From: Yoonia sediminilitoris
Lineage (GTDB): Bacteria > Pseudomonadota > Alphaproteobacteria > Rhodobacterales > Rhodobacteraceae
NCBI RefSeq assembly: GCF_003058085.1
Contig: NZ_QBUD01000011.1
Span: 62,001 to 126,000, forward strand
Direction: 5' to 3'
DNA length: 64,000 nt
Shown: positions 60,734-64,000 of the stretch, piece by piece
Layout of the letters: the number at the start of each line of letters is the position of its first letter
Numbering within the stretch: the first letter of the stretch is position 1
The notes under the pieces: model-generated
Databases searched by the model: none
Told to the model about the DNA's origin: nothing
What the model saw: the letters and a program-made list of their open reading frames with translations, nothing else
Translations under genes and position numbers: made by a program

Positions 60734-63700
60734 TTATCCCTGCAACGACCTCACGCCAACATCGCCCTCTTCGCGGGCCTGCATCGCCAGCACGGCGGCG
60801 TGGGATGCGGCGGCGGTCGTGAAGTAGGGGATTTTGTCGTATAGTGCGACAGCACGGATCGACCGGCTGTCGTCCACGGCGGCGGCCCCTTCGGTGGTGT
60901 TGAACACCAGCGCGATGTGCCCGTCTTTGAGCCGGTCAACGATGGTCAGCCCGCCCTCATAGACTTTGTTAACCACTTCGCAATCAAGATTGTTTTCACT
61001 CAACCACGCAGCTGTCCCGCGTGTCGCGACAATGTCAAACCCCAGATCAAGGAGGATTTTGCACGCGTCAGACATATCCGCCGTTTTGTCGGCGTCCTTA
61101 ATTGAAATGAACACGGTACCGCTGGTCGGCAGGTTGCTGCCCGCGCCCATCTGCGCCTTGAGGAAGGCACGGGGGAATGACCTGTCCCAGCCCATGACTT
61201 CCCCGGTTGAGCGCATTTCCGGCCCCAATATCGTATCGACACCTGGGAAACGGGCAAACGGAAGCACCGCCTCTTTCACCGAGAACCACGGCGTTTTTGG
61301 GTCGGCCAGCGTAAAGGCATCGCCCAGCGGCAGCACGTCCATCGGGTTTTCGGTTTCGGGGTAGGGATCGCGCAGCGGGAAGTTTGACAAAGGTTCGCCC
61401 GCCATCAGGCGCGCGGCGATGGAGGCAATCGCGCTGTCCGTCGCCTTGGCCACAAAAGGCACGGTCCGGGATGCGCGGGGGTTCACCTCGATCAGGTAGA
61501 CCTCTTCATCCTTGACCGCGAACTGGATGTTCATCAGGCCAACGACGTTCAGCGCCTTTGCCAGCTTTTCGGTCTGGCTGCGGATTTCCGCAATCATAGC
61601 GTCAGACAGGGAATAGGGGGGCAGCGAACAGGCGCTGTCGCCCGAATGCACGCCCGCCTCTTCGATGTGCTGCATGATGCCGGCCACGTGGGTTGCGGTG
61701 CCGTCTGACAGGCAATCCACGTCAACCTCGACCGCACCCGACAGGTAGCTGTCAAGCAGCACCGGGCTTTTGCCGGAGACGACGACCGCCTCGGAGATAT
61801 AGCGGCGCAACTGGTCCATATCGCGGACGATTTCCATCGCGCGGCCACCCAGCACGAACGACGGGCGGATCACGAGGGGGAAACCGATGCTTTCGGCAAT
61901 CTCAAGTGCCTCGGTATCCGTCGATGCGATGCCATTGTGCGGCTGTTTCAGTCCCAGTTTCTGCACAAGCTGCTGGAAACGCTCGCGATCTTCTGCCAGA
62001 TCAATGGCGTCAGGTGTCGTCCCGAGGATCGGGATGCCCGCGTCATGCAGTGCATTGGCGAGCTTCAGCGGGGTTTGTCCGCCGAATTGGACGATGACGC
62101 CATGCAGGGTGCCATTGTCCTGTTCGACACGCAGAATTTCCATTACATGTTCAAAGGTGAGCGGTTCGAAATAGAGCCTGTCGGAGGTGTCATAATCGGT
62201 GCTGACCGTTTCGGGGTTGCAGTTGATCATGATGGTCTCGAAGCCTTGATCGGTCAGGGCGAAACAGGCGTGACAGCAGCAATAATCGAACTCGATCCCT
62301 TGGCCAATGCGGTTAGGCCCGCCGCCAAGGATGACGACTTTTTTGCGGTTGGACGGGCGCGCCTCGCACTCCACTTCACCCATGACGGGGTTTTCGTAGG
62401 TGGAGTACATATAGGGCGTTTGCGCCTCGAACTCGGCGCCGCAGGTGTCGATGCGCTTGAACACGGCCTTGACGCCAAGGTTCAGGCGCGCGCGGCGCAC
62501 GTTGTCTTCGTCCCGTCCGGTCAGCTTGGCAAGGCGGGCGTCTGTAAAACCCATCATCTTGATGTTGCGCAGGCCGGTTTCGTCGAGCGGCAGGCCGTTT
62601 TTGGCAATGTCGGCTTCGGCGTCAATGATTTCGCGGATGCGGGCCAGGAACCAAGGGTCGAATTTTGTGACGGCATGGATGTCATCGTCAGACAGGCCGT
62701 GCCGGATCGCTTGTGCGATCACGCGGATGCGGTCGGGGGTCTGTTGGGCGAGTGCCTTGGTGATCGCGGCGGCGTCCGGCGCGCCGGGGATGTCGATCTC
62801 GTCAAAACCGGTGAGGCCGGTTTCCATCGACGCCAGCGCCTTTTGCAGCGACTCGTGTATCGTGCGACCGATGGCCATCGCCTCGCCCACGGATTTCATG
62901 GCGGTGGTCAGGTAAGGTTCTGATCCGGCGAATTTTTCAAAGGCAAAGCGCGGGATTTTAGTGACGACATAGTCGATTGTGGGCTCAAAAGATGCTGGCG
63001 TGACGCCGGTGATGTCATTGTCCAATTCGTCCAGCGTGTAGCCGACGGCCAGTTTGGCTGCGATCTTGGCGATGGGGAAACCTGTCGCCTTGGAGGCCAG
63101 CGCGGAGGAGCGGGAGACGCGTGGGTTCATCTCGATCACGACCATGCGCCCGTCGGCGGGGTTGACGGCCCACTGCACGTTTGATCCGCCGGTTTCGACC
63201 CCGATTTCGCGCAGCACGTTGATGCTGTGCGTACGCATGATCTGATATTCCTTGTCGGTCAGGGTCAGGGACGGGGCGACTGTAATACTGTCGCCGGTGT
63301 GGACGCCCATCGGGTCCACATTTTCGATGGCGCAGACAATGATGGCGTTGTCGGCCTTGTCGCGCACGACTTCCATCTCGAATTCTTTCCAGCCGAGCAG
63401 GGATTCATCGACGAGGATTTGCCCGACGGGTGAGGCTTCCATCCCGGTGCGGCAGTAGTGTTCGTATTCCTCGCGGTTATAGGCCACGCCGCCGCCGGTG
63501 CCGCCAAGAGTAAAGGCGGGGCGGATGATGGCGGGCAGGCCAACATATTCGATCGCATCGATCGCCAGTTGCAACCCCGCCTTGATGTCGCGTTTGCCGT
63601 CAACCTGCGGCGCAGTGATGATGGTGGCCTTGGGGTTTTCGATGCCCAGCCTGTCCATCGCTTCGCGGAAGAGTTTGCGGTCTTCCGCCATTTCGATGGC

Positions 63701-64000
63701 TGCGCGTTTGGCGCCGATCATTTCGACATTGAATTTGTCCAGCACGCCCATGTCAGCCAGTGCCAGCGACGTGTTCAGGCCGGTTTGCCCGCCCATGGTG
63801 GGCAGCAGCGCGTCGGGGCGTTCCTTTTCGATGATCTTGGCCACTACTTCAGGTGTGATCGGTTCGATATAGGTCGCATCTGCCAGCCCGGGGTCGGTCA
63901 TGATCGTGGCGGGGTTGGAATTGACCAGAATGACACGGTAGCCTTCCTCGCGCAGGGCTTTGCAGGCTTGTGCGCCGGAATAGTCGAATTCGCAGGCCTG
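60734..64000 (-). CDS. carB: Carbamoyl-phosphate synthase large subunit, 5' end cut by window
   Basis: CarB makes carbamoyl phosphate for arginine and pyrimidine synthesis together with CarA. The part in the window (1088 codons) covers both ATP-grasp halves and the C-terminal MGS allosteric domain ([16 protein letters not shown]). The usual early segment [17 protein letters not shown] is visible at the window end, so about 20 residues of the N-terminus lie beyond 64000. The stop TAA is followed in the same frame by the gene remnant. Confidence 0.96.
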   Translation of the reverse strand, partial: QACEFDYSGAQACKALREEGYRVILVNSNPATIMTDPGLADATYIEPITPEVVAKIIEKERPDALLPTMGGQTGLNTSLALADMGVLDKFNVEMIGAKRAAIEMAEDRKLFREAMDRLGIENPKATIITAPQVDGKRDIKAGLQLAIDAIEYVGLPAIIRPAFTLGGTGGGVAYNREEYEHYCRTGMEASPVGQILVDESLLGWKEFEMEVVRDKADNAIIVCAIENVDPMGVHTGDSITVAPSLTLTDKEYQIMRTHSINVLREIGVETGGSNVQWAVNPADGRMVVIEMNPRVSRSSALASKATGFPIAKIAAKLAVGYTLDELDNDITGVTPASFEPTIDYVVTKIPRFAFEKFAGSEPYLTTAMKSVGEAMAIGRTIHESLQKALASMETGLTGFDEIDIPGAPDAAAITKALAQQTPDRIRVIAQAIRHGLSDDDIHAVTKFDPWFLARIREIIDAEADIAKNGLPLDETGLRNIKMMGFTDARLAKLTGRDEDNVRRARLNLGVKAVFKRIDTCGAEFEAQTPYMYSTYENPVMGEVECEARPSNRKKVVILGGGPNRIGQGIEFDYCCCHACFALTDQGFETIMINCNPETVSTDYDTSDRLYFEPLTFEHVMEILRVEQDNGTLHGVIVQFGGQTPLKLANALHDAGIPILGTTPDAIDLAEDRERFQQLVQKLGLKQPHNGIASTDTEALEIAESIGFPLVIRPSFVLGGRAMEIVRDMDQLRRYISEAVVVSGKSPVLLDSYLSGAVEVDVDCLSDGTATHVAGIMQHIEEAGVHSGDSACSLPPYSLSDAMIAEIRSQTEKLAKALNVVGLMNIQFAVKDEEVYLIEVNPRASRTVPFVAKATDSAIASIAARLMAGEPLSNFPLRDPYPETENPMDVLPLGDAFTLADPKTPWFSVKEAVLPFARFPGVDTILGPEMRSTGEVMGWDRSFPRAFLKAQMGAGSNLPTSGTVFISIKDADKTADMSDACKILLDLGFDIVATRGTAAWLSENNLDCEVVNKVYEGGLTIVDRLKDGHIALVFNTTEGAAAVDDSRSIRAVALYDKIPYFTTAAASHAAVLAMQAREEGDVGVRSLQG

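Noticed and set aside
61937-62923. 328-codon plus-strand frame
   Set aside because: It is antisense to carB; carB has full family similarity over the same bases.

Overview
The window looks like a chromosomal segment of a marine alphaproteobacterium of the Rhodobacteraceae (Roseobacter group). The signs are a high-GC core genome, many 4-bp ATGA gene overlaps, an LdtR-type MarR regulator, a Fur-family Irr regulator divergent from fabA-fabB-fabI, tandem DUF1194 genes, an SdhE homologue, and a gene pair resembling the head-spike genes of the Rhodobacter gene transfer agent (GTA). The genus cannot be fixed from the sequence. No tRNA, rRNA, CRISPR array, prophage or intact insertion sequence was seen.

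Layout. 1-5991 holds a cut-off reductive-dehalogenase-like gene (-), a HAD phosphatase, an MttB-like corrinoid methyltransferase and an M42 aminopeptidase. 6296-13776 is housekeeping: YbjN, proC, csaA, a 2-hydroxyacid dehydrogenase, an aspartate-type aminotransferase, an XRE regulator, sdhE, an LdtR-like regulator, two DUF1194 genes and a glyoxalase. 14031-20104 holds a KdgK-like kinase, small secreted or membrane proteins and uvrB. 20315-35223 is an exopolysaccharide or capsule locus: initiating sugar transferase, Wzc-type kinase, flippase, polymerase, two hexapeptide acyltransferases, three glycosyltransferases, YjbH and YjbF. Embedded in it are two genes resembling ghsA and ghsB, the capsule-binding spikes of RcGTA. 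Two full TTAA-N7-TTAA (CtrA-type) boxes lie at its promoters.

35220-36799 encodes a CdsA-like and a PlsC-like lipid pair (-). 36917-45210 is a long minus-strand catabolic stretch: enolase-superfamily enzyme, zinc alcohol dehydrogenase, MFS exporter, lactonase-like hydrolase, EEP-family phosphatase, PLP dehydratase, another hydrolase and a type II 2-haloacid dehalogenase. An FKBP gene follows, then fabI-fabB-fabA (-) and irr (+). 48980-49603 is a REP-associated transposase gene (RAYT) between two inverted REP elements; three more REPs are spread through the window. The right end has miaB, an isoaspartate-methyltransferase-like gene, tolC, a PopZ-like gene, a transaldolase-like aldolase, priA, tdk, a 24-residue lipoprotein, a long-type beta-ketoacyl-ACP synthase III, an AT-rich gene remnant and carB (cut by the window end).

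Most notable: the reductive-dehalogenase-like protein keeps the Ser/Tyr/Lys/Arg spacing of the respiration-independent enzyme NpRdhA and shows an internal duplication whose first copy has lost those residues; GTA-spike-like genes sit inside the locus that probably makes their receptor; the RAYT has lost two catalytic positions and its tail; a second 16-bp palindrome supplies stop codons to neighbouring genes; and a start-less gene remnant follows carB in the same frame.
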